DNA from: Hippasteria phrygiana | Taxonomy: Eukaryota > Echinodermata > Asteroidea > Valvatida > Goniasteridae | Assembly (NCBI GenBank): GCA_037893225.1 | Contig: JAZGUH010000932.1 | Location: 62,001-126,000, forward strand | Length of the DNA: 64,000 nucleotides | Reading direction: 5' to 3' | Position numbers and translations under genes: made by a program | Notes under the pieces: model-generated | What the model was told of the DNA's origin: nothing | Databases searched by the model: none | What the model saw: the letters and a program-made list of their open reading frames with translations, nothing else | Shown: piece after piece, positions 11,225-22,521 of the stretch | Layout: each line of letters begins with the position of its first letter | Numbering within the stretch: the first letter of the stretch is position 1

Positions 11225-12570
11225 TGACCAGACCTTTGTATCATGAAAAACACCCACTAGTGTCATATTGTATCCAGTGCCCCCCCCCCCCCCCTTCGAA
11301 TTTTTTTGGCCGGCCGGGATTTTGGTCATCCCCCACGCCCCACTCGTTCATCCCCCATCCCCGGCCCCACTCGCCCCACGGATTTACGCCAAAGTTAAAA
11401 TCCCTCTAAGCCTCAAAACAAAATCAGGACAAAAATTCAGGACAAAAATAACGTGAACAGATCGACGAACTCAATGTTTGAGCTATTTACAAGCGTTTAC
11501 GATGTGAAAACCCACAGATCGATCGTCCCGGATGAACAACATACCCGTAACAGCGCGATATTACACAGCCAATGCATCATTTCAAATCAATATATTAACA
11601 ATTTTACAACAGCCCTAGATTAAATTTCCTTAGCGGAGACCACTCACGGCACCAATCCCGAGTCCCAAACATTCAGTCATATCCTTCAGATGAAATTCTT
11701 CCGTGAAACAGAATTGAAATTTAAGGAAAATCAAACAGTCAGCCCTGACTCACTGGACAACTTTAATGCAACTAGACTCATGACTCATGACATTTCTCAC
11801 ATTGGGGAAGTACCTCAGCACGCAATAGCACACGCAGGCCTATTTACAGTTCGCAGCACAGAGCCTACTGTTTTTAAATACTACATTCTCTCTCATTTTG
11901 CTCTGTGTATTAACAGTAGAATCAACTGTACTGTACATAATAACAGTAGATTAATTCTACTGTAAATTGATCAAGAATTTTAATATATTCTCCGAACTAT
12001 TGCTGTACAAGCCTACGGTTTACATGGGTAATATGAATGAACTGAGCCCTAGACTAAATATAGAAGTAAGCTCAATACTATACCAGGGTGTACGAACGTA
12101 TACATTATTAAATAAGACGATGCGCCCTCTGACGTCACTTATTTTATATGTATAGTGATGTGCCCGGTGGTTAGTCTGTTTCCCTGACGATTCCCTGACG
12201 TCTAAATCTATAGCTACCACGGTTTAAAATAGATCATGACGTGCGTGTTAGTCCGAGTGATGTCAGTGGCATCATTTAAATTTAATATTCTTGCAAAATC
12301 CAGTCGGCAAAATACTGCAAGAGTGTGGCATTGATTTTTAAGTTTTTTATATAAAATTGAGAATTCAAATTCCAGGATCTGTAACGGGCCTGACAGACAT
12401 TTTGTTAAAGCGAACATCAACGTTAACAGCCAAATGCTACCAAAAACAAGTTCGGAAAACCTCGGACTTTTTCAGAAACTGGCACAAATCTGCCAGTTTT
12501 CGTCACGTGACATTGGCGGCTACCGGACCTAATATTCATCAGAAATAGTCAGAATATTTTGGTCTGGGAA
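11225..12570. other. Intergenic stretch, no gene seen
   Basis: A C-run at 11279-11294, then ordinary AT-rich sequence. The segment 12110-12165 (GCGCCCTCTGACGTCAC.. TGTGCCCGG) reappears inverted near 14745-14790, so it belongs to the same repeat family as the 12.58-14.75 kb element. No protein-like frame. Confidence 0.4.
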
Positions 12571-12739
12571 CCAGACTACCCGGTGGTATGCGCACGCATC
12601 GTGTTTTACATACAATTTAGTTGAGGAGTGAAGTCGCATGTCAGATCACCTTTGAATTATGTGACCTTTGATGTCACTCCTTTAGATGTAAATACAATTG
12701 TCTATAGACCATATATCGACGTCCTTAAACGGTGCCCGG

Positions 12740-12900
12740 TGTCACGGTCTCATTTATCCGGTGTGCACAGTTTTCCGGAACACTATTTAACGCTACTGAA
12801 CCCTAACAAATACATCACTGCGCATGCATTTGTTAGGGTCCAGTAGCGTTAAATAGTGTTCCGGAAAACTGGGCACACCGGATAAATGAGACTGACACAC
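12740..12900. repeat. Palindrome with ~70-bp arms
   Basis: GTCTCATTTATCCGGTGTG..TTCCGGAACACTATTTAACGC on the left pairs with GCGTTAAATAGTGTTCCGGAA..CACACCGGATAAATGAGAC on the right, around a centre near 12820 (TACATCACTGCGCATGCA). The arms are nearly identical. It could be a MITE or a recent foldback. Confidence 0.7.
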
Positions 12901-13186
12901 CGTATGCGCACGCAACCTGTTTTCCATAATTTGTTTCCCTCTTGGGGTCTCTTTCCCACTTGGGGTTGTCTTTCCATTTCCTGTTTATCCTTGCCACATC
13001 CCTCTGTTCCTTGTCTTGCCCACCTCCTATTTACCCCCCCCCCTCCCCTTCACCACACTCATGTGTCCCTTTTCCCCAGCTTCATCCCTCTCATCTTAAT
13101 CCCTCCCCTCCTTCCCTTAACACTTCTTTGTTCCTTTCTTCCTGGCTGTCCCTTCCCCTCTCTTTGATGTTCACCCACTGCCACCC

Positions 13187-14418
13187 CAGCAAACACAAAA
13201 CGTTCAAAAACGTTTTGGTTAGGTTCTACTAGGTCACTTACGTCTTCGTCTTAAAAGGACGTTTTTAAAACGCGTATAAAACGTTGCAGATTACGTACAA
13301 TTCAGAGGTTTTTCCAGGACGTTCTAACAACGTTTTTCGGACGTCAGAAAATGTACCTACATGAAACGGTCTTCTAGTGACGTTTTAAAAACGTATTTCC
13401 CCGAACGTTTAACAAACTTTGAAATCAAACGTACAGAAACTAACACAAAACGTTTAAAAAACGTTTTGGTTAGGTTATGTATAGGTTACTTACGTCTTCG
13501 TCTTCAAAAACGTTTTTAAAACGTGTCTTAAACGTTTCAGTTTACGTATAACTCGGAGGTCTTAAGTACGTTTTTCCAGAACGTTCGCGTAACGTTTTTT
13601 GGACGTTGCAAAATGTACCAACATTAAACGTTCTTTTGTGACATTTAAGAAACTTTTTTCTGGCTGTACCAACTGACCAATCAGAACTGAGGAAATTTGT
13701 GTTCACAAAAGTCATGTTAAATTTTGGTGTTTAGTCCAAAATCACACTTTCTTGACCATAATGTGTAATTATTTAAACAATTTTACATAGAAATATGGAT
13801 TTTTTGCAAACATAGCTGAATTTTAAAAATTAAATCTCCTTTTATATTTAAATATTGTAATTTTTCATGGAAAACCATGACTTCATCATGGCACGAAAAG
13901 TTGAATATAAAGGTAACTCACGACAATGCCTAGTTTGTAGTCTGTAGTAGGTTATCGTATTTGTATACATTCGTAGCTTTAGGCCTATATATCGTATCTT
14001 TCCAATATAATCCCAGCCAGCAAGCCCAAGTGGGGCCCTGTTGGGCCGTTGATGGGCAATTGAGTGGTCCTAATTGGGTTGCCCATATTGGGCCCCATAC
14101 AATTTTGGCTGATGGGGCAGACCTGCACAAAAGGGTCCCACATGGGTGTAATAAGTTACTTCTATTTAGTCTGGTTCCCACTCCATTCATTTCTGTAAAT
14201 TTGCACTTATAGACATTTAGTTAGTGTATGTAAGTTTTTAATACGTTTTTATGTTCTGGGAAAGTTCTTGGAACGTTCTTAGAACGTCACAAAGTTACGT
14301 TTTTAAAACGTCCAAAACTGTCCACAAACTTTCGTCCAAAATACGCTTTTTGGAAACGTCCGCAAAACATAAGAAATCGTTCAGAAAACGTGCCAAAAAC
14401 GTTAAATGGTTTGCTGGG
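13187..14418. mobile_element. MITE-like element with CCCAGCAAAC ends and ACGTTTT arrays
   Basis: The left end CCCAGCAAACACAAAACGTT and right end ..AACGTTAAATGGTTTGCTGGG are inverted. A ~250-bp block is duplicated in tandem (13193-13440 and 13441-13680), each full of AACGTTTT, ACGTTTTT and GGACGTT variants; the same motif recurs at 14240-14405. In the middle (about 14010-14140) is a separate TGGGCC-rich repeat (CCCAGCCAGCAAGCCCAAGT..). No coding region. Confidence 0.6.
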
Positions 14419-14504
14419 ACGCTCCTTTGTACACCTCTTTTGTGTTTCTCCACCCACCCGCTTGCATGTGTGTTCCCTACATGTTTGTTTCATGTACGCT
14501 GTCA

Positions 14505-14632
14505 TTTGCCTTTGAGAAAGAACTTGCTTAAGTTCGAAACGTCAGGCCAGCTAATTTTTTTATTTGTATATTTCGGTCCATTCAGTCAGTCAGCAGTTTG
14601 CAACAGTTTATTTAATTTTCATGTTCTATAAA
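14505..14632 (+). ncRNA. Penelope-type terminal segment with hammerhead-like fold (degenerate)
   Basis: GAACTT (14520-14525) and AAGTTC (14530-14535) can form stem II with a GCTT loop, followed directly by GAAAC (14536-14540), the conserved 3' core of hammerhead ribozymes. The upstream core should read CTGANGA but here reads TTGAGAA, so activity is doubtful. Downstream is the block CGTCAGGCCAGCTAATTT..GGTCCATTCAGTCAGTCAGC, also present at 33003-33097 and partly at 34500-34540. Penelope-like elements are known to carry hammerhead ribozymes in their terminal repeats; the link here is inference from the motif. Confidence 0.4.
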
Positions 14633-14996
14633 TTTGGTTAATGATTAATATAAAAGGTCACACAATTCAAAGCATCTGACCCTGCGACGTCACTCCTCAA
14701 TCAAATTTTATGCAAAACACGATGCGTGAGCATACCGTACCGCCGGGCACATTTCAACACAGATGTAAATACGTGACGTCAGAGGGCATATCGTCAAGAG
14801 TACTGAGCTGAACATACGCCCTCTGTTGACAGCTACAAGCAAAGGTGGGGGAGTAAATAAACTGGTAGTACATCGCGCATGTAATTTTGTGTCTTTTATT
14901 CGGTTTATTGGTTCTCGAGTGTGAGGTCATCATTTAAAAACCCGGCAGGGTGACACGACCCGGTCCAGTTTCACCCTGTCCAATACTGGAACGGTA

Positions 14997-15302
14997 TGTG
15001 TTAAATTGAATCACCAACTGTATGTATGATAACTGTATAGCACTGATTCACCCACACTTTGCATACTGGAGAATCCCGACAGCTGATTGGTATATTGGAT
15101 TTACGCACTTGAGAGAGATTGTACGTACTCAGGGGGTATAAAAGCAGCTGCAGGGCTAGTGTGAGTTTAGGCAGATGATTTAGGTGATTATTTCATGATT
15201 GGAGCAAGTGATTGGGGTTAAAATAATACCAGACGAATAAGGAGGATGAAGAGGAGCGATTAAAGGCATAACCACTGTTTGTGATGTCCGACTCTGATTC
15301 CA
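14997..15302 (+). promoter_or_regulatory. TATA-type core promoter, possibly inside a solo LTR
   Basis: TATAAAAG at 15137-15144 is preceded about 50 bp upstream by an inverted CCAAT (CTGATTGG, 15081-15088) and followed by GC-richer sequence with a possible initiator about 30 bp downstream. The segment could be bounded by TGTGTTAAATTG (14997) and ..CTGATTCCA (15302), followed by TGGCTCGAATTATCG, which would suit an LTR followed by a primer binding site. No target duplication was found and no coding region follows, so solo LTR is only a suggestion. Confidence 0.3.
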
Positions 15303-17230
15303 CTGGCTCGAATTATCGTTAATTAGACAGAATCGCTGAATGCTAGGGCCAAAGTCCCAGGTTAAAGGGGCTGTATCGTCGCGCTATCTCGCGTTAACGA
15401 ATCAAATATTGGAGTGCGCCCCCTTGCGCTTCATTTCGGTTATGTGCTATTTTTAACCTCCATCCGTTTGTTATGGCTGTTCTGAGAATTGGCTTTTGGA
15501 AACTACACCCCCTGGAACACGCACGCATGTCCAGCGTCTGCGTACTGACATAGGAGGCATGGCATTGTTCTCCCCTTTGTTCCTGTACTTAAGCAAACCC
15601 CCATAGACTTTGTACACAAAATTCCTTGTGGAGACAACCTAACCCATACACACACAAAATGAATGGTAACAAAAATTAGCGGTAAAAACATTACACAAGT
15701 TAAGTAAATTATGACCAAAATAGAATACGCAACTATTCTGTAAGTTTAAATGGTCTTGTTTTAAATGTAATTTAGGTTTTTTACACAAGTTTTGTAATCT
15801 TGGTCAAGTTTTCATAGCGACCACGTAAGTTTTACACAATTCGATGTGAAATCTGTCACGCGTTGTGTAAATATTACTTAGTTAAGGGCAAAGATCCTAT
15901 AGCGCCGCGCAAGATGGGTAACTGCACGGCGAATACGCGCATTGCGTTGTAATCGCCATGGGTGGGTATGGGCGCCATTCGAGCAAGCAATGCTAGACAA
16001 AATACCCGGATGTAAACAATGCAATGCGTACTGTGCATGCATGCTCCAGCGCGGTACATGTCACATTTATGACTCCTGTGAAAGATTTTCTGAAAATCAA
16101 AAAATTTTGTTAATAAATTTAAGAAAGAAATTATACATTTTTAACAAATGTTTTGGGTTTGTTTTCCCTTAATTCTTCCTGGGTTAAAAAAGACCCACAG
16201 CCTGCATTTTTTTTTTGGTGTTCATTTTTTGTTTTGTTTTATTGATTTATTTTTTATTTAATTCAATTTATTTATTTATTATTATAATTTTTTTTTGGGG
16301 GGGTTGGTTTTGCTTTTAATTTTGCTTTTACGGATAAGAATAAAAACCCTATCAAGCCTGGCCTTCCTCTGCAAAAAATCCTAGATCTGTCCCCGATTGC
16401 CTTCCCCCCAAAAAAGAAAAAAAGAATATAAATAAAAAATAATAAAATAATATAAAATTGTGGAAAGAAAGGGTATGCATAAATATGTTGGAGAGGTTTG
16501 CCGAAAATTCATTACAAATCCCCAAACCCCTGAAAAGGTTTTCATGTTGCGCAGTGTATGTTTAAAAATCTGTGGCTCGATAACCTGCCAAATATAACAT
16601 GTCGGATATATGCCATTATCCCCCTCCCCATATGCTTTCCGTGTTATCTTTGAGATTTATGGTAACTTTTTGAGGGATTTACAAATCCTGGGTGTGTCCT
16701 TCCTTTCAACAGACAACTTTGATCAAGGTGTTTCTTTGCAACAAACAGAAAAGACATACAAACAACAAATAACAAAAAAACGACACATGAGGTAATTTCA
16801 ATGTTTTATTGTTACCAAAGTCAGGTCATTCCATGCACAAGTGTTTCAAGCTTTTCTGTATGTGGTACTGCATGACAAACTTCTTACATACATGTAGATG
16901 TGTTTCAGGCAGGTAATGTATGAAAATTGACACAAATAAAACAACAAAGTCTTGAGCAATTCCACCAGTTTGTATTACAATACATTAGAGGACTGCGTCT
17001 ATGGAGGAAAATTTGTTTTAAAAATATAATATCACCTCTCTGGAGACTCTCAAAATCCCACATTAATTATTTCAGTGGAAATAATTTCGATGAAACAATG
17101 TGCGGCTGCATGTCCATTACCAAAAAACTTCACAAATTCCTTCTCCTTTTATAAATGCCTGTACTGGCTCAGATTGTTTTTTCAACAGTTTTATATTTAA
17201 ATTAGATACAGCTGTTGCCCATACCAGTAA
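15303..17230. other. Intergenic stretch, no gene seen
   Basis: It contains a copy of the CCATTGTTC..CCCCCATAGACTTTGTACAC framework near 15545-15640 (see the motif-cassette repeats), a TTACACAAGTTTTG-rich MITE-like part near 15640-15870, a T/A-rich low-complexity tract at 16205-16300 and A-rich sequence near 16410-16460. No protein-like frame. Confidence 0.4.
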
Positions 17231-17452
17231 TTACAAGTCAAAACTTGGTTTTTCTGCAGAAATAGAGAGAGATTTGTAAATTTTTACATTGCTAGAACCT
17301 TGATCACACACTACCAATTTAGGGGTTAATCCAATTTCTTTCAGGTTATACAAACACTCCTTAAGTAGATCTTCTAAAGTATTGGCTGGTGTAGCATCTC
17401 TTGAGAGAAAATAACCGATTGGTTGCTTCCAATTGGAAAACATTCCTCTAAC

Positions 17453-18407
17453 TAAACTCCTCAAAAAAGTTCGGAAACTCAAGTTTGACTGACAATTTCT
17501 CTCTTGTTTCCAACTCCTTTTCCTTGAATTTGGTATCATTGGAAAGCCCTGTTATTCTTCTTTACAATGATGTGTCATTTGTTATGATTAAGCAATTGGG
17601 GGATGTGCAGCACAGCTGAATATGGGGGTGGGTGTAAAGTGAAATGTTACAAAATGCATTGCTATTGGCATACAGTGCATTCCCCTTTTGCTTGGAGGAT
17701 GGGAATGTGCAACAGATCCGCAACAGATCTTGATTGATGAATGGGACGCCATCCCACAGCAACGTGTGACCCGGCTCGTGAACAGTATGAGGAGAAGGTG
17801 CCAGGCTGTTGTGGCTGCATTCGGATCGTCCACCTGCTACTGAGGCTAGAAACTGTTCAATGATTAAACCAGGAAAAAAACGGCTTGTTTTTTTCTTTTG
17901 TTAGAGATAGAGTGTTGCATTGAGAGAGACTTCTTGTTACTGATGGAGCATTACTGGGTGTTTGAGTGCAGAAAATGACAAATTCTTTTACTCTGTTTGA
18001 AACGCAAGTACATTAACAACTGAGTTGCTATCCCAAAGGAAATTTATTGTGACAGGCCATGTGGATTTCTAAACTTTTCCTGCACATTTATGGCTTAAAA
18101 CCTTTAAATATTGGTTAGTAAGCAGAGAATCATTCCAGACACACCAATCCTCCATACAACTCCTAACAGCAAGAGTCAATACACTTTTGGACAATAGCAA
18201 TGCATTTTGTAACATTTCACTTTACACTCGCCCCCATATTCTGCTGTGCTGCACACCCCCCAATTGCTTAATCGTAACAAATGACACATCATTGTAAAGA
18301 AGAATAACAGGGCTTTCCAATGATACCAAATTCAAGGAAAAGGAGTTGGAAACAAGAGAGAAATCGTCTGTCAAACCTGAGTTTCCGAACCTTTTTTGAG
18401 GAGTTTA
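17453..18407 (+). mobile_element. Tc1/mariner deletion derivative nested in the P-element-like gene
   Basis: Inverted ends of about 215 bp (17453-17667 and 18192-18407) start TAAACTCCTCAAAAAAGTTC and end with the complement. The insertion cuts the transposase between 'ALVYI' and 'VRGMFSNWK'. The junction TA at the right is consistent with a Tc1/mariner target, although the left copy has changed. The interior keeps only the 3' end of a Tc1-type transposase on the plus strand. The long TIRs plus internal deletion explain its length. Confidence 0.75.
17709..17843 (+). pseudogene. C-terminal fragment of a Tc1-type transposase
   Basis: 45 codons end at TGA 17841-17843 and read ..LIDEWDAIPQQRVTRLV.., then SMRRRCQAVVAAFG and TCY. 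This is the conserved C-terminal tail of Tc1-family DDE transposases (EWxxIPQ, SMxxRCQAVxxAxGG). The catalytic DDE residues are missing, so it cannot act. It lies centrally between the two 215-bp inverted repeats, in the position expected for the residual ORF of an internally deleted element. Confidence 0.7.
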
Positions 18408-19960
18408 TATAAACCAGTGCATGGTCAGCAACTCTAGTTGCCCTAGCAAGGAGCCCATAATCTTCAAATCCTTCAACCCTGTCACAGAAAATATCGTAGG
18501 ACAAACGGGCGCGCAAACTCATTTCATCAAAGGTTACTATATACACAGAGCTTATCCCTGTCACTTATTCTACAGACTTTATGTTTTAGCACATTGAGAA
18601 CGGTGGGGGAAAATCCTGGATGAATCTGAACACTATTAAGTAACCATTTTCGTAGAGATGATACAGAGGGAAGTGTGAATATTCTGCTACATAATTGGTA
18701 TGCTCTGGGACCTTGATGGTAAAGAGACAAGGCAATTACTTTGTCAGTATATGACCATCTCCTGCCTCTTGCCTTCATATTCACACGCTGACTTGAATTC
18801 CTCAGCTGTGAAGCAAAGAATGACAATGATGGCTCTTTCAAGTACTGAGTAGCACCCATATCACCTATGCTTTGCCCACCTCCCACATACAGTCAGTTTA
18901 GTGAGCATAGTTTGAAGACGTTTGACCTCTTTAATCTGGTTGTTTTTACCCGTTCCTTCTGTAGAGATCTGCTCTGCTTACTTGGCCTCTGCTGTCCCTG
19001 TCGAGGAAGCTCTTCATGGGATGTGGGAATTCCATCAGTGCAATGCTTTCCATAAGGATGGTCATGGGCTACATCAGAAAATGAATTTAGAAACTTAACA
19101 AATATAATGGTAAACTTTAAAGAGAAAACAGGTGAATGCAAAATTTCTGCCTGCTAAACAAGGACACTCCAATATCATCCTTGTAATATAATGGAATTTA
19201 ACTTTTTTCAAAATGGACAATCAACACGTTCTTTTAACCATCCGTTTTCATCAGTAAAATTTTTTATTGGAAAGTTTCTCATTTTGCATACATGTCTTTG
19301 TTGTTATGGGGCCACACTGAAACTAATCAATGTTGAACCAAGATGTTTAAATTTTACTGAAAAAGTACCCACATGGTGTTATTATATATAAAGATGAATC
19401 AAATAGAAATAAGAAAATGAACATTCACTTGTATCATGGTATCAATTGTGGGGGAAGTACTAGGCACCCACAGTTGCTACATGTATTAAGGAAACTGAAA
19501 TGGGAACAGGCACTATTGGAATGACTTAACCCATTAAAGTATGTCTGATTCATAGTTGGGGAGAGATTTGGGGGGGGGGGGGGGCAGGGGGGGACCCGGG
19601 GCGGCCTAGACTCAAACCCCTTCACAAAAAAGAATTGTATGACCTCAAACTGCCTTCCTCTCACCTCCCCTCCCCCCAAACTGTTCATTTTGGTCAAAAA
19701 CTGTCAATATGTCCATATTACTTTTTTTTATCCACCCCTCCCCTCCCCAAACAAAACAAAACAAAACACCTACAGAACTTAGAAAGGCAGTTCAAAGTGT
19801 AAATGAATTACCTTTTGCATGCTTTATGGATGTGTCCAAGTCATCACCACCAAGCTCCAGTTTCCGCTTCAGAGGGCGCCTGGCTGTATCTGTAGATACT
19901 AGCTTCGGTGGGTTGGGGACATCAAAAGGGGTAGGTATGGCATTCCACTTAACCCCTTGC

Positions 19961-21204
19961 GTACGGATGACCCAAATATGCGCAAAAAAACCAGTGCCAC
20001 CAGGCCGGATGACGCAATTGGCCACCGTTTGTGTAGTTTCAATCCATTGTTGGATTAAACAGTGCCACCAGGCCGGATGACACCATTGGCCGCTGTTTGT
20101 GCAGTTTCAATCCATTGTTGGATTATGGTGTATAGGTTCCGCTTGACTGCACAAACACATTGTAGCGGTTCGCTTGGCTGCCATAACCGCCGCGGCACCC
20201 CAACGTCTCCCGTAAAATACCGTACTCAAGGGGTTTAATCAGTCGCTGTTTCTGCCTGTTTACAAACTGATTGGTCTCAAAATGCTTGGAGCACAGTCAA
20301 CAGTTACTGTATATAGGTACCAAGGGGTTCTTCCAACCAGATCACGACGTCTAGTGTTTTGTACCTAGCGTTGGCATCTGTCATTGAAAGTTTAACAGAA
20401 AATTTCATAGTTTATACATTTATAATATAAGGATTTTATAATTTAGTAAAAAATACTCTTACATTTAAAAAAAGTCGCATCTGTGGATATCAAGAAGCAG
20501 CTAAATATGTATTCTGTTAAGAGTGAAAAATAAAATTATTATAACAAAAATTGTCTCGGGAAATGCTGAATTCTATTTTGATGAATTGGTTGAGGTTGAA
20601 TCAAATTGCATGTTTGCGATTTCAAATGGAGCCTTCCTGGACTGTTTGATTATACATCCTGAATCACCAAGACCCAGGCATCCTTATTTTTGTAAGGCAA
20701 AGTAAAAAAAAAAAAAAAAGGAAGGAGGGATTTCTTTTTTCTTATTTTCAAGAAGGCCGCCATATTTTTTAAAATTTTGGACAACCACAGGTTTTTCAAC
20801 TGTTCAAATACACAAGAATGAAAGAGACATGTTGGACAAGAGAACTGTTGGACAAGAGAACATGTTTACAGTGGTTTTAGAAGTTCTGACTGGCAAGTAT
20901 TTTATTTCTTGATGGATCGGTGACATTTTGGGTTTTTTCACCTCATTTTCCAAAAAGGAAGCTGGTGGGGATGCTGAACATGTTTTTTTATTTACTTTGC
21001 CTACTGGGCTAAGCTCCAGTCTTAGAAGAGAATACACAGACAAAACAAAAAACAAACAAAAGCACAAATAAAACTAAAATACAGAATCAACAAATAGAAA
21101 CACAAACAAAACACAAACAAGAAAACAAACAAAATCTGTAAGAAATGCTTGTGAGAAATGCTAGACACAAGTTAGGCCATGTTTAGGCCGTTCCTTCCTC
21201 CATG
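19961..21204. other. Intergenic stretch next to the BEL element, no gene seen
   Basis: A short tandem duplication (CAGTGCCACCAGGCCGGATG.. and ..TTTCAATCCATTGTTGGATT) lies at 19990-20130. The rest is AT-rich with an A-run at 20705-20719 and CAAACAAAA-rich sequence at 21040-21140. TTCCTTCCTCCATG immediately left of the BEL target duplication equals one arm of the micro-hairpins at 46.47 and 50.62 kb. Confidence 0.4.
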
Positions 21205-21209
21205 GTTAG

Positions 21210-22313
21210 TATGACGAACATGGAGCGCCGAGGGCGCCCTCTTTCCGACAAGTTAACCTCTGACTAATACAGGATTTGTGAACTTTAACTGCTTTATTCT
21301 CTTTCCTGTGTCGTGGGTGGACCACATGAGGTAAAACTAAAAAACAAGAAATACAAAGAAAATACACTAAGTACAATTAACAATGTGCACGAATTTACAC
21401 AGGTTGGCAAGAGATTTAACAATAAAAAACCAAAGACATAAAAATATTACTGAAATATTGAAAGATCAAAAAGTAATGTCAAACTGATACATGTATAAGA
21501 AACATCGCAAAGGTAAGTGCATAACATCATCTCAAAACACTCCAAGGGATTGTAAATTCACATTAGACAATCTATGGAAATTAACCTACAGAACTGTGCT
21601 CTCCAAAAGATGAAGTGTCCTCAAACTGCCTATGGGTCTGGAATACTGAAATCAGCAACCTGAAACCAAGAAAAATGCATAGTTCCTAAATACACTGTAC
21701 TTTCCAAATAAGGATACGCTAATCCCAAATATGGAATCCAGCTCATGAATATTCATAACATCGTGGACAAATGGCGAGAGCTTGTGCTTAGGCAGGCCTC
21801 GTGAGTACACAAAAACTAAGTTCCTAACCTTATATAACGTTCAAAAACCATCGATATAAAAACATAAAATGACCAAATATCCACTGTTTCTTGACCAGAA
21901 AACAATACTGATCATTCCGATCATGTCACCTGAGAAACCGGCCTCGATAATGAGGAAAATTCTAAGGCACAAAATTAGGGAAAGTTTTCGCAAGGCACAA
22001 GAAAATTATCGATGCGATACAGAAAATCATGGTGGCAAAACGTGACTGAAAATTACGATACAAATTACTCATCAAATAACGATCAATAATCACTAACACA
22101 AGTATAAATGGAATCTTAAACTCACCAGTGATCTTCTGGTGTAAAGCTATCAGAATAGAGTGGTCTCAAAAAGATGGAAAAACAGGCACCAAAATGGACT
22201 AAAACTTGACGTGACTGAACAATTGTGTAACTTTAGCGAAAAACTACGAGGACCACGAGAGGGCGCAATACTACATTCAATCGTAACTCACACTGCCAGG
22301 GGTATACATAACA
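21210..22313 (-). repeat. BEL/Pao 3' LTR
   Basis: 1104 bp, identical to 28211-29315 except for one base in an A-run near 21346 and substitutions near 21770, 21790 and 22296. Adjacent to the polypurine tract at its internal edge. Confidence 0.92.
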
Positions 22314-22521
22314 CTCCCCCCGTGGTGATACCATCATCACAATGTGAATACAATACAAATACATGTAATACGGTTACACTAAATCAGTAAAAATGGTTTA
22401 AAACAAGCAGAACAGTAAATTTGCAAACAGCGAGTAAACACTTGATACGCGGTGCCTACATGTCTAAGCAGCATCTGGTAGAGTCCAAGCTTCATGAGTT
22501 CCGCTGGACCACGGTGATCAG

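Larger units (their letters stand above)
12578..14749. mobile_element. Composite inverted-repeat element with ~100-bp ends
   Basis: The left end, CCCGGTGGTATGCGCACGCA (12578 onward), matches the reverse complement of the right end (..GATGCGTGAGCATACCGTACCGCCGGG, to about 14749) over roughly 100 bp, including TTGAGGAGTGAcGTCGCA and the CACCTTTGAATT / CTTTGAATT block. Inside lie a palindrome (12740-12900), an element with ACGTTTT arrays (13187-14418) and a Penelope-type end (14505-14632). This looks like successive insertions; no transposase is visible. Confidence 0.55.
17231..19960 (-). pseudogene. P-element/THAP9-like transposase, broken
   Basis: Minus-strand pieces in order match a P-element-type transposase. 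About 19960-19812 carries the post-THAP 'AIPTPF' box (AVPTIF-like) and ends in a GTAATT donor. An exon from 19068 (after TTCTGATGTAG) starts HDHPYGKHC, as in the linker after the THAP domain. 18886-18527 holds the 'FFASQLR..RRWSYTDKVIALSLYHQGP' helix-turn-helix region. 18564-18408 has FDEMSLRARLSYD and VEGFEDYG, covering the first catalytic acidic block. 17452-17235 has NWKQPIGYFLS and VVCDQGSSN and ends in another GTAATT donor. Damage seen: an in-frame TGA at 18893-18895, a frameshift near 18545 and a 955-bp insertion at 17453-18407. The C2CH THAP exon and the C-terminal exons were not found. Confidence 0.75.

Noticed and set aside
10545..11409. ORFs with VNIHVNIHDKT-type repeats
   Set aside because: Same repeat read in other frames.
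12886..13232. Pro/Ser/Leu-rich ORFs
   Set aside because: Produced by a C/T-rich low-complexity tract; no protein family features.
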